The notes: generated by a model from the sequence alone, not told the origin. Shown: positions 25,647 through 34,889, counted from the stretch's first letter. The stretch: DNA of 58,114 nt from T3Sed10-241 sp036796255 (GCA_036796255.1 DAIRDH010000017.1:1-58114), one strand, 5' to 3'. Translations and numbers: made by a program.

Positions 25647-25853
25647 ATGGAGAAAAGACTAGTTGATGTAATTAACCACTCCCGTAGTGTGGTGGAGCTA
25701 TACATAAACGCCGACCGCACACAGATCACAGAAGTGAAATGTCTTGCGGATCACAAGGTTAAAGAATACAGTTACGGTATAGACGACTTCTTTCGAAGAA
25801 GAGAGATACCGAAACAAACCAAGAATAGAATTGCGATAGCATTATCGCGTTAA
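25647..25853 (+). CDS. Small conserved-looking protein of unknown function
   Basis: 68 aa, basic, predicted mixed alpha/beta (VVELYINADRTQITEVKCLA, GIDDFFRRREIPKQTKNRIA). No signal peptide and no recognised domain. Divergent from the Lrp/AsnC gene across about 130 bp, with a near-consensus TACCTTAG (25614-25621) upstream and a strong terminator about 100 bp downstream, which supports it as a real transcription unit. Confidence 0.6.
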   Translation: MEKRLVDVINHSRSVVELYINADRTQITEVKCLADHKVKEYSYGIDDFFRRREIPKQTKNRIAIALSR

Positions 25854-25950
25854 GACATTTAATCTTGCAGCGTGTTGAGTAAGGTTGAGCAAAATCAATG
25901 TCTGCAAGGTTAAATATAGGGCCTAAACGATAGGTTCGAGTTGATGGTTG

Positions 25951-25979
25951 AAAAAGGAGCGAAAGTATCGCTCCTTTTT
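25951..25979 (+). terminator. Rho-independent terminator
   Basis: 12-bp perfect stem AAAAAGGAGCGA / TCGCTCCTTTTT with a 5-nt loop. A-rich and T-rich ends let it work in both directions. Likely ends the transcript of the 68-aa gene. Confidence 0.8.
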
Positions 25980-26370
25980 CTATTTCAAGGATTACAACGA
26001 TAACATGACCTTTGAAGAATATGGCATATGAGAAGGTGAATAAGAAAAGCTGACAACATTTATTGAGGTGATAAATAAAAAGTTCAGGTGACTAGATTCA
26101 TAAAGTGGTTTCGGTGATCACTCGCCCAAATAAGCGTTTTATCAGCTTCTCGAATTCATCATCTTAAAGTACAATAGCCTCGCTGCGATCCATGTCTCAA
26201 ATTAAATGGACCCGGCTTGCATGTGAAGCAGGTAAACACCTCTATGTGCGAAGTTTGCTCGCAACCGTTCACCGTATTTCTCATATTAAAGTGCATGAAT
26301 ATGGACTGAATTAAAACTAAATGTTAAAAACTTGCGCATATCTCTTCTTTTTTAGTCAAAGTTTCCTATT
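25980..26370. other. Gene-free region
   Basis: AT-rich sequence between two strong terminators. I see no ORF with coding character, no tRNA fold and no repeats. A T-loop-like GGTTCGAGT just upstream (25932-25940) has no pairing stem. Confidence 0.5.
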
Positions 26371-26374
26371 TTCG

Positions 26375-26446
26375 TCCTGCGAATTGGTTCATAGCCTGAG
26401 ACGCACGTTTCATAGCACAAAAAGCCCGATGGATTTCGGGCTTTTT
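26375..26446 (+). ncRNA. Candidate small RNA ending in a terminator
   Basis: A promoter-like TATTTTCG (about 26367-26374) precedes about 70 nt that contain a direct repeat of TTCATAGC (26388 and 26409 areas) and end in a strong terminator (11-bp stem at 26419-26446). No ORF lies between, and the next gene has its own leader. No known RNA family is recognised; it could instead be only the leftover terminator of a lost gene. Confidence 0.35.
26419..26446 (+). terminator. Rho-independent terminator
   Basis: Perfect 11-bp stem AAAAAGCCCGA (26419-26429) / TCGGGCTTTTT (26436-26446), loop TGGATT. Usable in either direction. Confidence 0.8.
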
Positions 26447-26552
26447 GCTTTTACGATAGTATGGAAAACTTTCTGGTTTTAGAATTCACTTTTTCCTGGG
26501 CAAAATATGGCACGCCGTGTGCTAAATTTGCCAAAACCAAATACCCAGACCG

Positions 26553-27251
26553 ATGAAATTATTTAAAATTATAGGCCTTTGCAGCATTCTTATGACCGCG
26601 GATTGTTATGCCCAAACGGGAACTTTTCGCGTAGAAGGTATCGCAATGATGAGCGAAAAGCCCGAACTGCTCAATATTCAGATTCCTATCGAGGCCAAGA
26701 ATGCTTCATACGAAGCGTGTTCTTCAGCCCTTACGGCAAAATACAATGAGCTTAGCAATGCATTAAACAAAGCTGGTATAGACTCAAAATCAATCAAAGC
26801 CAGTGGATTGAGTATAAGCGAGCACTACACCTACACTGACCGGGAAAGAAAGAAGGACGGCTATTCAGGTCGCATCAATGTTACCTTGAAGATGCCACAT
26901 ACCGACAAAGCGCTCGAAGCTTTTATGAAAACTATGGCCCAAGAGCAGTTCAATTTTGGCTATCAACTGGGTTTTGCCCTTTCAGAAGCGCAAAAAGCTT
27001 CGCTCAACGATAAAGCAATACAGCTGGCTGTAAACGATGCCAAGACCAAAGCCAAAGCGCTGGCATCGGAACTGGAAGTAAGGCTTTTGGGGATCAAGGA
27101 GGTGATCTACACTGAAAGTCATCACATAGAAGACCGGCTCATGCGCAACGAGTATTCAAAAATGAGTGCCGACATGGAGTCAGTAGAACTAAATCCGAAT
27201 GACGTAGAAATTCGAAAGGCGGTGACTGTAATATGGCATGTGAGCCAGTAA
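26553..27251 (+). CDS. SIMPL domain (DUF541) exported protein
   Basis: 232 aa with a signal peptide (IIGLCSILMTADCYAQ). SIMPL-domain pattern: GTFRVEGIAMMSEKPELLNI at the N-terminus, YNELSNALNKAGIDSKSIKA, SGRINVTLKMP, and C-terminal KAIQLAVNDAKTKAKALASE-type helix (NDKAIQLAVNDAKTKAKALA). The domain occurs in periplasmic proteins such as BP26 that oligomerise in the envelope; molecular role unclear. A copy of the 13-mer CCTTACGGCAAAA lies within the gene (26729-26741). Confidence 0.88.
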   Translation: MKLFKIIGLCSILMTADCYAQTGTFRVEGIAMMSEKPELLNIQIPIEAKNASYEACSSALTAKYNELSNALNKAGIDSKSIKASGLSISEHYTYTDRERKKDGYSGRINVTLKMPHTDKALEAFMKTMAQEQFNFGYQLGFALSEAQKASLNDKAIQLAVNDAKTKAKALASELEVRLLGIKEVIYTESHHIEDRLMRNEYSKMSADMESVELNPNDVEIRKAVTVIWHVSQ

Positions 27252-27354
27252 AGGTCCAAAGCTGTTTTCGTTCTCCTTACCGTAGTAGTCTTCCTTCAAA
27301 TTGTTTTTTCTTTGTGCCGCATTCACTTTTGGACACATCGATAAAGACAATACC

Positions 27355-28122
27355 ATGAACGGACATATCCAAACAGCCAACGACAATGGGATAGGCACCA
27401 TCACTTTTTTTCATCCTGCGAGCAACTCCCTCCCAGGGGCTTTACTGGCTGAATTGGCTGAAAGCATCCGCAGCATGGGTGAAGACAGTGAAGTGAAGGT
27501 TATTGTACTCCGCTCAGAAGGCGATAAGGCGTTTTGCGCCGGCGCCAGCTTCGATGAGTTGATGGCGATTGAAGACATGGAGACAGGTCTCAAGTTCTTT
27601 TCAGGTTTTGCCAATGTGATCAACGCCATGCGTAAGGCTCCCAAGTTCATCATAGGCAGGATACAGGGCAAAGCTGTGGGAGGCGGAGTAGGGCTGGCCA
27701 GCGCTGTAGATTATTGCCTTGCGACAGAGGCCGCTGCCATAAAGCTCAGTGAGTTGGCACTGGGCATAGGTCCATTTGTTGTGGGGCCCGCTGTAGAGCG
27801 AAAAATAGGACGCGCAGCCATGTCGGGATTGGCAATCAATGCAAGTGAATGGAGACCGGCACAATGGGCAGCTGAAAAAGGTCTTTACAACGACATATAT
27901 CCCACTATTGAGACACTGGATATTGCAGTTAATAAACTGGCTACAAAATTAGCGACCAGTAGCCCGGAAGCCATGTCCCAGCTCAAGTCTGTGTTTTGGG
28001 AAGACAGCATGCACTGGGATGAACTCTTAATCAAGCGCGCAGAGGTAAGCGGCAAATTGGTGCTCAGCGACTTTACCAAAAACTTCATTGCAGCTTTTAA
28101 GGAAGGCAAAAGAGACGCGTAA
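27355..28122 (+). CDS. Enoyl-CoA hydratase/isomerase family protein
   Basis: 255 aa from ATG 27355; the longer frame from 27301 overlaps promoter-like DNA and is rejected. Crotonase fold: oxyanion-hole segments DKAFCAGASFDELMAIEDME and GKAVGGGVGLASAVDYCLAT, and LSELALGIGPFVVGPAVER. The catalytic Glu expected near the second acidic site of true hydratases is not clear (ELALGIGPF), so it may be an isomerase or other crotonase. Stand-alone gene; pathway not evident. Confidence 0.85.
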   Translation: MNGHIQTANDNGIGTITFFHPASNSLPGALLAELAESIRSMGEDSEVKVIVLRSEGDKAFCAGASFDELMAIEDMETGLKFFSGFANVINAMRKAPKFIIGRIQGKAVGGGVGLASAVDYCLATEAAAIKLSELALGIGPFVVGPAVERKIGRAAMSGLAINASEWRPAQWAAEKGLYNDIYPTIETLDIAVNKLATKLATSSPEAMSQLKSVFWEDSMHWDELLIKRAEVSGKLVLSDFTKNFIAAFKEGKRDA

Positions 28123-28204
28123 ACACTTAGGTGATTTTTGCAAAAGCTATGTGAATCTAACCTTTAAAGCAATTGGTGCGTAATGGAATGTAAATCCGCT
28201 CAAT

Positions 28205-30010
28205 TTGCCCAGGTACATTGCCCACATCGCCCCTAAGGCTTTTGTTTCGCTCAGCTTAGGAATTGCCTTTATCACGGGTATATTTCTCGCGCCCCTGTAC
28301 GTTACATGGGTATATCATACTCTAATAACCAGCAATCAAATATCTAATATATGGTTCGCCACTTTTGCAAACGCAGAGATGGATTTCACAACTGCGGCAT
28401 TGGCCATTTTGTTGCCCACTGCTGGGTTGACATTATCCATGAAGCATTACTTAAAACGCATAGAAGTGAGCGGTGGCCATGCCCGTGAAAAAATTAAAAC
28501 TGACGCCTTTCTCATTTTACAACTCGAAGAAGAAATTGAAACCCTGTTATTCGCACTGAGCAAGACTGAGCAACTGATTGTGCTCTCCGACAAAGAGGGT
28601 AAGATCACGTGGATCAACAATGGCGATAAGAATCTCAATAATTACAGTGAAAAAGAACTGAAGCATTTCAAAGGAAAGTCAATGGCCGAGGTGAGTCATA
28701 ATCCCAAAATCCAGGAGACGATAGCGCACGTGCTGACCACCAAAGAAAAAACCACTTACCAGGCCAAGAGTTTCGACCGAGATGGTGGTGCGTTTTGGTC
28801 AAGTACCACCCTCACCCCTATCGTTGCCGCCAATGGAGAAGTCCAAAAACTACTTTTCATCGATACCGACATCACTGCAATCAAAAGGGCTGAAGAAGAA
28901 ATTGAAAAAATGGCCGGATTTGTAGGTGAAGATACCAATCCAGCTCTGCGTATCGAAGCTGATGGATTGGTCTCGTACTGCAATCAGGCGGCTGAAAAGC
29001 TTCTCAAACAGTGGCAAAGCAAAATCGGCGATCGAATTAGGAAGGAATCGATACTCATCTTGCTCAATGCCGCAATAGAGGATCAGAGTGAAAAACAAAT
29101 CAATGTGGCTGTTGAAAAGAGATTATTCAAGCTCCGCTTTGTTCCAGCAAAATGTCAGAGCTACGCCAACATATACGGGGAGGATATCACGGAAATAGGT
29201 GTGGGTCCGGACGGCCAAAACTTTCAAGTATCGGGTTACCAGAACTGCAACTTAAATTTCACTGACAGCCTAACCTATGCCCGGCGCATACAACAGTCTA
29301 TATTGCCTGGTGAAGATGATATACGGCGGTATTTTAAAGACTCCTTTGCTTTGAGTATGCCGCGTGATATAGTGAGTGGCGACTTCTTTTGGGTGCAGGC
29401 TCTTGAAGAAAAAAACCAATACCTGTTGGCTCTTGCTGACTGCACCGGTCACGGTGTGCCTGGCGCCATGATGTCGATTGTAGGACACAGCCTGCTCAAT
29501 GAAATTGTAGAATCGCATGGCCGCAATCATCCGGCTGAAGTACTGCAAAAGCTCAATACTGAAATTATTAGGTCCCTCAGGCAAAAGACAGGAAGCTCAG
29601 GCAGCGACGGTATGGATATTGGGCTCATGCACATTGATCTAAACAATATGTGTATACATTTTTCAGGTGCCTATCAGGGACTTTACCTGATGAATGGGCA
29701 GCTCCGTGTCTACAAAGGAGACCGAATGCCCATAGGAGGTGTACAGCACGACAAGGAGAGGCACTTTAGCAGCCAAACTATTCAAATTTCTCCTGGGGAC
29801 TGCGTCTATTTGATGACCGATGGTTTCTCAGATCAGTTTGGTGGACCGGAGAATAAAAAATTTCTCTCACACCGCATCCGGGAGCTGATCAAAAAAAATC
29901 ATCATTTCAGTATGCAAGCCCAGTCGCACATTTTCAAAAAGACATTTGAAGATTGGAAAGGGAACCATGACCAAGTGGATGATGTTTCCCTGATCGGAAT
30001 AAAATTTTGA
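28205..30010 (+). CDS. PAS domain SpoIIE-type (PP2C) protein phosphatase, membrane-anchored
   Basis: 601 aa counted from TTG 28205. The first ATG (28379) would cut into the membrane region, so a non-ATG start is likely. Two N-terminal helices (about 11-35 and 58-75) precede a PAS domain (about 115-235; VLSDKEGKITWINNGDKNLN ... AVFWSSTTLTPI-like), a second PAS-like part, and a C-terminal SpoIIE phosphatase (about 355-601): ARRIQQSILPGEDDIRRYFK, RDIVSGDFFWVQ, ADCTGHGVPGAMMSIVGHSL, YLMTDGFSDQFGG, and DQVDDVSLIGIKF. The metal-binding Asp residues are present. It probably acts in a partner-switching or sensory path; no anti-sigma partner is nearby. Confidence 0.85.
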   Translation: MPRYIAHIAPKAFVSLSLGIAFITGIFLAPLYVTWVYHTLITSNQISNIWFATFANAEMDFTTAALAILLPTAGLTLSMKHYLKRIEVSGGHAREKIKTDAFLILQLEEEIETLLFALSKTEQLIVLSDKEGKITWINNGDKNLNNYSEKELKHFKGKSMAEVSHNPKIQETIAHVLTTKEKTTYQAKSFDRDGGAFWSSTTLTPIVAANGEVQKLLFIDTDITAIKRAEEEIEKMAGFVGEDTNPALRIEADGLVSYCNQAAEKLLKQWQSKIGDRIRKESILILLNAAIEDQSEKQINVAVEKRLFKLRFVPAKCQSYANIYGEDITEIGVGPDGQNFQVSGYQNCNLNFTDSLTYARRIQQSILPGEDDIRRYFKDSFALSMPRDIVSGDFFWVQALEEKNQYLLALADCTGHGVPGAMMSIVGHSLLNEIVESHGRNHPAEVLQKLNTEIIRSLRQKTGSSGSDGMDIGLMHIDLNNMCIHFSGAYQGLYLMNGQLRVYKGDRMPIGGVQHDKERHFSSQTIQISPGDCVYLMTDGFSDQFGGPENKKFLSHRIRELIKKNHHFSMQAQSHIFKKTFEDWKGNHDQVDDVSLIGIKF

Positions 30011-30136
30011 CACCTTTTCGCACTTCACACTTACATTCAAGTGAAAATGCTTAATTTCATTTCCTAATGTTTAATTTGAACCACCCAAGCATTTAATCTT
30101 AAGTAGACAGCGTGCCTTGGCCAAAACCCTAATGCG

Positions 30137-32329
30137 ATGAAAACGGAACTGTTGGAAAAACTGGAAACGCTGCTCGAGGCGAAAAATCCCTTGGAGGTAT
30201 CCCGGGAATTCAATCAGGCTAGTGCCCAATTAAAGGGCCTCATCGAAGCAATTGAAGCCAAAGAATCCAATAACGGCGATAACGCTGCAACTCCCGATCA
30301 AAAATCGGCGGAAGCTGACGAGGTAAAAGAAACAGCGAAGACTGAAAACTCACAAACTTCAGAAGCAAAAGCGTCTGCACCACATGAGCTTAAAACTGAG
30401 CCTGAAGATGTTGATTCGCCAAGTCCTACAGCTGATGGCATAATGGCTGAGGCCAAAAAAACCGAAGATAGCAAGGAAGGGAAAGTTAACTACAGCAAGG
30501 AAGCGGATACCGAGGTTCAATTGATTGAGACCGCTTCTGACTCAATTGAAGCGGGTAAAACGCCTGAAATTCAGGAAAGCGCCCCTGAGGTTGAGGCTGT
30601 TCCTGCTCAAAAAGGAGCCGGGAGCACTACTGAATCTTTGGCAGCTGAGGAAAACGACAACAGTGCTCATACAGATGAGTTAAAGAAGCACACTGCCGAA
30701 ATTGTAGAATCTTCATCTACAAAAGAGGAGCAAGTACAGGAACAAGAAGCGCATTCAATTGATGCTGACCACACCATCCCAACACTTGTAGAGGGAGAAG
30801 AAGCATTTGATATTGCCGCAATCAAATTGAAATTCAAAGAGATTAATGCTGCTTTCAAAGATAAAGTTGCCAAAGCGAAACAAGAGCTTAAGCGTATCGA
30901 AGAAGAAACTGTTGCCACGGCAAAACACCTTCTGGAGGAGCTTGAAACCATTGTAACGAACGAAGAAAACATTGGCAAGGCCTTCGCGGGATTCAATGCA
31001 GTGCAAGACAAGTGGAAAAGCCTGCCTAAAGTCAGCAATGACAATTACCGCGACCTCAACGCTGATTACAACAAGTTGGCAGAGCAATTCTTCTACAACA
31101 TCAATATTTACAAGGAGCTAAAAGAGCTCGACCTCAAGAAAAATCTGGAAGAAAAGCTTAAAGTATTAGAGGACCAGCGAAAATTAACGACCGAAGGTGA
31201 CATCAGACTGTTAGAGGTCGAGGTGAGGTTGAACCAGGACAGATGGAATGAAATCGGGCCCACCTTTAAGGAGGAATGGGATAAAATAAAAGATGAGTTT
31301 TGGTCTATTACGCGGAGTATTTACAAGCGAATTCAAGATTTTTATAACCAGCGGAAAGCAGAACAGGAGAAGAATCTTGAGGCCAAAAAAGAAGTGCTCC
31401 ATAAGGCAAAGTATTTCCAGAATCTGGATCTAAAAAGTCCAAAGAAGTGGCAGGAGAAAACCAAAGAAATCCTCGAGCTTCAAAAAGAATGGAAATTAAT
31501 CGGCTTCGTACCAAAAGAAAACGTCAAACCAATTTGGAAAGAATTCCGCACCATATGCGATGCCTTTTTCGAACAGAAACGACTACATTTTTTGGCCATT
31601 AAGGCGGAACAAGACGCGAATAAAAAAGCCAAAGAAGCTTTGGTGGCCGTGGTGGAAGAATGGAAATCGAGTACAGATTGGAAAACTGCAGCTGACCACA
31701 TCATAGCGGCGCAAAAGCAATGGAAAGAAATAGGCGCCGCTGGTCCAAAAGAGGAGAATTGGCTTTGGCGTAAATTCAGGTCGGCCTGCGATCACTTTTT
31801 TGAAGCACGTAAAGCCGACAAAGAAGAGGAAATTGGACAGCAAGCCGAAAATTTGAAAGAGAAAAAAGCATTACTTGAAGCGCTTAGCTCCTTTGAACCC
31901 GACACCACAAAGGTTTCCGAAACGATCGGCAAGCTTAAAGAATTTGCGGAAAAATACAGGTCCACAGGCCATGTTCCATTCAAAGAAAAGGATTCCATCA
32001 ATAAGGCTTACCGCAAGTTGATGGATGAAAAATATGCGATGCTCAAAATTGAAAAATCGGAAAAAGAAAAGCTACGGTTTGAAGAGAAAATCAGCAATCT
32101 AAAGTCGGCAGATTCAAAAGATCGCTTGGTGCAAAAGGAAATGGATCACATCCGAAGCAAAATTTCCAAAATCGAATCAGAAATTAACCAATATGAAAAC
32201 AACCTCGGCTTTTTCGCCAATTCCAAAGGTGCTGACAAGCTCAAAGCTGAAGTCATGAAGAAGATTGAAAAAGCAAAAGAAGAAGTGGATGGCCTTTACC
32301 ATCAACTCGACATGCTCAATGAGGTTTAG
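30137..32329 (+). CDS. DUF349 repeat protein
   Basis: 730 aa. Residues 40-215 are acidic and low in complexity (Glu/Ala/Ser/Lys-rich). Residues 220-730 hold repeated DUF349 units with the Trp signature (VQDKWKSLPKVSNDNYRDLN; RWNEIGPTFKEEWDKIKDEF; EWKLIGFVPKENVKPIWKEF; QWKEIGAAGPKEENWLWRKF), and a coiled-coil C-terminus. DUF349 proteins are cytoplasmic, helical and common in Bacteroidota; function unknown. Its 3' end overlaps the BamE-like gene by 11 bp. Confidence 0.9.
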   Translation: MKTELLEKLETLLEAKNPLEVSREFNQASAQLKGLIEAIEAKESNNGDNAATPDQKSAEADEVKETAKTENSQTSEAKASAPHELKTEPEDVDSPSPTADGIMAEAKKTEDSKEGKVNYSKEADTEVQLIETASDSIEAGKTPEIQESAPEVEAVPAQKGAGSTTESLAAEENDNSAHTDELKKHTAEIVESSSTKEEQVQEQEAHSIDADHTIPTLVEGEEAFDIAAIKLKFKEINAAFKDKVAKAKQELKRIEEETVATAKHLLEELETIVTNEENIGKAFAGFNAVQDKWKSLPKVSNDNYRDLNADYNKLAEQFFYNINIYKELKELDLKKNLEEKLKVLEDQRKLTTEGDIRLLEVEVRLNQDRWNEIGPTFKEEWDKIKDEFWSITRSIYKRIQDFYNQRKAEQEKNLEAKKEVLHKAKYFQNLDLKSPKKWQEKTKEILELQKEWKLIGFVPKENVKPIWKEFRTICDAFFEQKRLHFLAIKAEQDANKKAKEALVAVVEEWKSSTDWKTAADHIIAAQKQWKEIGAAGPKEENWLWRKFRSACDHFFEARKADKEEEIGQQAENLKEKKALLEALSSFEPDTTKVSETIGKLKEFAEKYRSTGHVPFKEKDSINKAYRKLMDEKYAMLKIEKSEKEKLRFEEKISNLKSADSKDRLVQKEMDHIRSKISKIESEINQYENNLGFFANSKGADKLKAEVMKKIEKAKEEVDGLYHQLDMLNEV

Positions 32330-32612
32330 CGTTAATTCACTTCAACACATTGCAATATTTTGCTTAGTGTTTGCCAGTTGCTCTGGAAGTAGTGAAGAAC
32401 AGGTGGCACGGCCAATGGTGTACGAGGGTATGGCGAAGTCGGATTTAGAAAATGTGCTGGGGAAGCCGGACTCGATAGGAGAAGTTCAAAAAATATACGA
32501 CCCGAACCGCGGTAAGCAGAAGTCAGTGGTACGGTGGTATTATGAAAAACGAACCGTTGTACTCATTGACGATACCGTAAAAGTATCAAACGAACGCAAA
32601 AACTTCAATTGA
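32319..32612 (+). CDS. BamE/SmpA-like small lipoprotein
   Basis: 97 aa from ATG 32319, a start inside the end of the DUF349 gene. Signal and lipobox HIAIFCLVFASCSGSSEEQ, then YEGMAKSDLENVLGKPDSIG, the GMxxxxVxxxLGxP signature of BamE/SmpA-type folds, and two strands (SVVRWYYEKRTVVLIDDTVK). Small outer-membrane lipoprotein; in proteobacteria such proteins stabilise BAM, but here only the fold is inferred. Ends 8 bp inside the convergent 81-aa gene. Confidence 0.75.
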   Translation: MRFSVNSLQHIAIFCLVFASCSGSSEEQVARPMVYEGMAKSDLENVLGKPDSIGEVQKIYDPNRGKQKSVVRWYYEKRTVVLIDDTVKVSNERKNFN

Positions 32613-32850
32613 GGTGTATAAGGTTTATGCTCTCGAGGTAAGTTTCGCTTTCGAAAATGTTGTTGACGGCGCGGAGGTACTGCACCTTTTTGTCGAAGCG
32701 GTAACTTACTTCAACGTAAAATCCAAATAAATCGTAAATCATCACCCGGGCACCATCACGGGAGCCCCGTTGATCGAGATATTTACCATACTTGGTGAGC
32801 AAGGAGGCCTTTCCATCAAAACTAAGGGCGTTGAATTCGAGAATAGTCAT
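32605..32850 (-). CDS. Small conserved Bacteroidota protein of unknown function
   Basis: 81 aa: starts MTILEFNALSFDGKASLLTK, then GKYLDQRGSRDGARVMIYDL, FGFYVEVSYRFDKKVQYLRA, ending with SETYLESINL. The pattern (EFN.L....K..L...G.YL..R....Y.LY.L..FYVEV.Y) recurs in small proteins across the phylum. Cytoplasmic; role unknown. It has a well-formed promoter. Confidence 0.8.
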   Translation of the reverse strand: MTILEFNALSFDGKASLLTKYGKYLDQRGSRDGARVMIYDLFGFYVEVSYRFDKKVQYLRAVNNIFESETYLESINLIHLN

Positions 32851-32865
32851 AGCATCTATTTTCTA

Positions 32866-32896
32866 CAAATATACTTCGACATGCGATAAAAGTCAA
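32866..32896 (-). promoter_or_regulatory. Promoter of the 81-aa gene
   Basis: On the minus strand TTG (32896-32894), a 20-bp spacer and TATATTTG (32873-32866), an exact Bacteroidota consensus, 16-23 bp before the ATG. Confidence 0.65.
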
Positions 32897-33000
32897 TATT
32901 AGGTCGACTAAATTACAGAAATGGGGTTTAATGTAAAATTAAAACGACGATAAGAATTCCGCTAAAATTCGAATACAATTGATTTTCAAGGAATAGCGAC

Positions 33001-33681
33001 TTAAAATCCTTGCTCCATGTAATGGTTGTACCGGAGCTCATTGAATGAAAACAGACGTGGCTTCCGGCCGGGATTATCGGTAGTTTCGTGGCCTTTGGGG
33101 GTTAAAATGTTAAGCTTGGTAACCTTTTTTCTAAAGTTTCTCTTGTCCAGCTCTCTCCCCAATATTTGCTCGTAAAGGGCCTGAAGATCAGATAAAGTAA
33201 ACTCCTTAGGCAACAACTTAAATCCAACAGGGCGGTTGATGAGCCTGCGTCGCAAGCGGTGCATGGCGAGGTTAATCATTTCATTGTGATCATAAGCGAG
33301 CTCTGGAATTTCTGACACGGCTGTCCACTTCGTTTCCTTATCAGCGCGGTATGATTTAATATCGTCTACAATATTGATGAGGCTGTAAAAGGTGATGTCT
33401 ATCACACGCCCTATTGGGTGTCGGGTGATTCGTCCAAAAGCATTTAACTGCTCGAGATACACCTTTTTATTTCCAATGCATTCTGTGAGAATGGATTCTG
33501 CTGCTTCTTCGAGACCTTCATCTGATTTAATAAGCTTTCCGGGCAATGACCATGCTCCTGCGTAAGGGTTCTTGTTAATCTTTTGGATAAATACTTTAAG
33601 CTGGCCTTCTTCAAACCCGTAAAGCACCAAAGTAACAGATACTCCCAGGTTAAAATAGGTATTTATTTCGTCTTGGGTCAA
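33001..33681 (-). CDS. NUDIX-fold transcriptional regulator (NrtR-like) with wHTH domain
   Basis: 226 aa. An N-terminal NUDIX fold (about 10-140; VSVTLVLYGFEEGQLKVFIQ, NPYAGAWSLPGKLIKSDEGL) is followed by a C-terminal winged helix (about 150-226; LLPKEFTLSDLQALYEQILG, LDKRNFRKKVTKLNILTPKG). The NUDIX box is degenerate: EEAAESILTECIG has Ser and Ile where the catalytic Arg-Glu should be, so hydrolysis is unlikely and ligand sensing more likely. This architecture is that of NrtR/AraR-like regulators in Bacteroidota. Target genes not evident. Confidence 0.85.
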   Translation of the reverse strand: MTQDEINTYFNLGVSVTLVLYGFEEGQLKVFIQKINKNPYAGAWSLPGKLIKSDEGLEEAAESILTECIGNKKVYLEQLNAFGRITRHPIGRVIDITFYSLINIVDDIKSYRADKETKWTAVSEIPELAYDHNEMINLAMHRLRRRLINRPVGFKLLPKEFTLSDLQALYEQILGRELDKRNFRKKVTKLNILTPKGHETTDNPGRKPRLFSFNELRYNHYMEQGF

Positions 33682-33718
33682 GGGTTGTTGTTTTTTAATT
33701 GGTTATTCAAAAGTGACA

Positions 33719-34516
33719 CTAAGGCTTATAATATTTTAAGGCTTCAGCCATACCTGCTTCCAAATCACTGATTCGACGTTCGTCACTTGGGTGGGTACTT
33801 AAAAGCTCTGGTGGCTTTCCGCCAGAACCCAAATCAGCCATACGGGTCCAGAATTTAGGAGCTTCGCGGGGGTCATACCCAGCCATTGCCATAAAAATGA
33901 GCCCCATTTTGTCGGCCTCACTTTCATGCAATCGCGAGTATCGCAAGGTACCCAGCTGCGATCCAATCCCATAAGACTGCATGAGCAGCGCCCTGGTCAA
34001 CTCAGGTTGTTCGGCTGAGAGTACATCCAAGGTAATTCCGGCACCTTGAACAACCAGGCCCTGACTCATTCTTTCATTTCCGTGTCGCGCCACGGCATGC
34101 GCTACTTCATGTCCCATCACAACAGCTATGCCTGCTTCATCCTCGCATACGGGTAGTATGCCAGTATAAAATACCACGCGACCTCCTGGCATGCACCAGG
34201 CATTCACGGTAGGGTCGTCGACTGTATTAAAAGTCCAGTCAAATTCATTCAGGCGATCTGCACTGCCATTGTCGCGCAGAAATTTTTCTACGGCAAGGGC
34301 AATTTTATCACCTACTTTTTTCACTTGCTGGGCCCTGGGGTCGTTGCTGGGAAGAGGCTTATTCTCCGTCAAAAAATCACTGTAGGCAGTGATGCTCATT
34401 TCCGAGAGCTGTGAAGCGGGCAGAAGGTTCACCTGACGTCGACCAGTTACGGGAACTTTTGAACAGTCAGTGAGCAACACTGCAAGAAACGCGAAAGCTA
34501 TGAGTCGTGTGCCCAT
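33719..34516 (-). CDS. M48 family zinc metallopeptidase, lipoprotein
   Basis: 265 aa. Lipobox AFLAVLLTDC (Cys18). PVTGRRQVNLLPASQLSEMS is a typical start of the LoiP/BepA-like M48 group. Zinc site HEVAH (136-140) with the third ligand in RLHESEADKMGLIFM. NAWCMPGGRVVFYTGIL precedes the site, as in the family. An envelope protease probably acting on misfolded outer-membrane or periplasmic proteins. 30 bp downstream of clpS on the same strand. Confidence 0.92.
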   Translation of the reverse strand: MGTRLIAFAFLAVLLTDCSKVPVTGRRQVNLLPASQLSEMSITAYSDFLTENKPLPSNDPRAQQVKKVGDKIALAVEKFLRDNGSADRLNEFDWTFNTVDDPTVNAWCMPGGRVVFYTGILPVCEDEAGIAVVMGHEVAHAVARHGNERMSQGLVVQGAGITLDVLSAEQPELTRALLMQSYGIGSQLGTLRYSRLHESEADKMGLIFMAMAGYDPREAPKFWTRMADLGSGGKPPELLSTHPSDERRISDLEAGMAEALKYYKP

Positions 34517-34546
34517 GATTTAAGTGGTGATAGTAGTTAAAAAAAA

Positions 34547-34831
34547 TCAACAAATCTCAGCCGACAAACCTCGGTCAAGCAGAGCGGTGCAAATGGGTTT
34601 TAATTTATCAATGTCTCCCCTTTTCACACCACACTTTCCGGTATAATGTACTAAAAAAGCGCATTGTTCGGCTTGAATAACATTGTGGTTACAGATTTTG
34701 ATCAAACTCTCAATAACAAAATCGAAAGTATTAAAATCATCGTTATACAAGACGATTTCTTTCGGTTCTTTTAACAGTTCACTGAGATCAATGTCCAGCT
34801 CTTCCTCTACGTCAACTTGTGAAAATCTCAT
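34547..34831 (-). CDS. clpS: ATP-dependent Clp protease adaptor ClpS
   Basis: 94 aa. KEIVLYNDDFNTFDFVIESL is the ClpS N-degron pocket signature (YNDDxxT), followed by CNHNVIQAEQCAFLVHYTGK and LKPICTALLDRGLSAEI. It delivers N-end-rule substrates to ClpAP/ClpCP. Part of the minus-strand run; in related genomes clpS often sits close to prmA and tpiA, here separated from them by two giant genes. Confidence 0.93.
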   Translation of the reverse strand: MRFSQVDVEEELDIDLSELLKEPKEIVLYNDDFNTFDFVIESLIKICNHNVIQAEQCAFLVHYTGKCGVKRGDIDKLKPICTALLDRGLSAEIC

Positions 34832-34889
34832 AGGCTTTAATTGAGCTCAAATATAATCATTTCGCTCAGCCCCTGATTAGAATTTACAG

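Noticed and set aside
25925..25950. GGTTCGAGT resembling a tRNA T-loop
   Set aside because: The flanking 5-nt arms do not pair and there is no anticodon arm or acceptor stem at the right distance.
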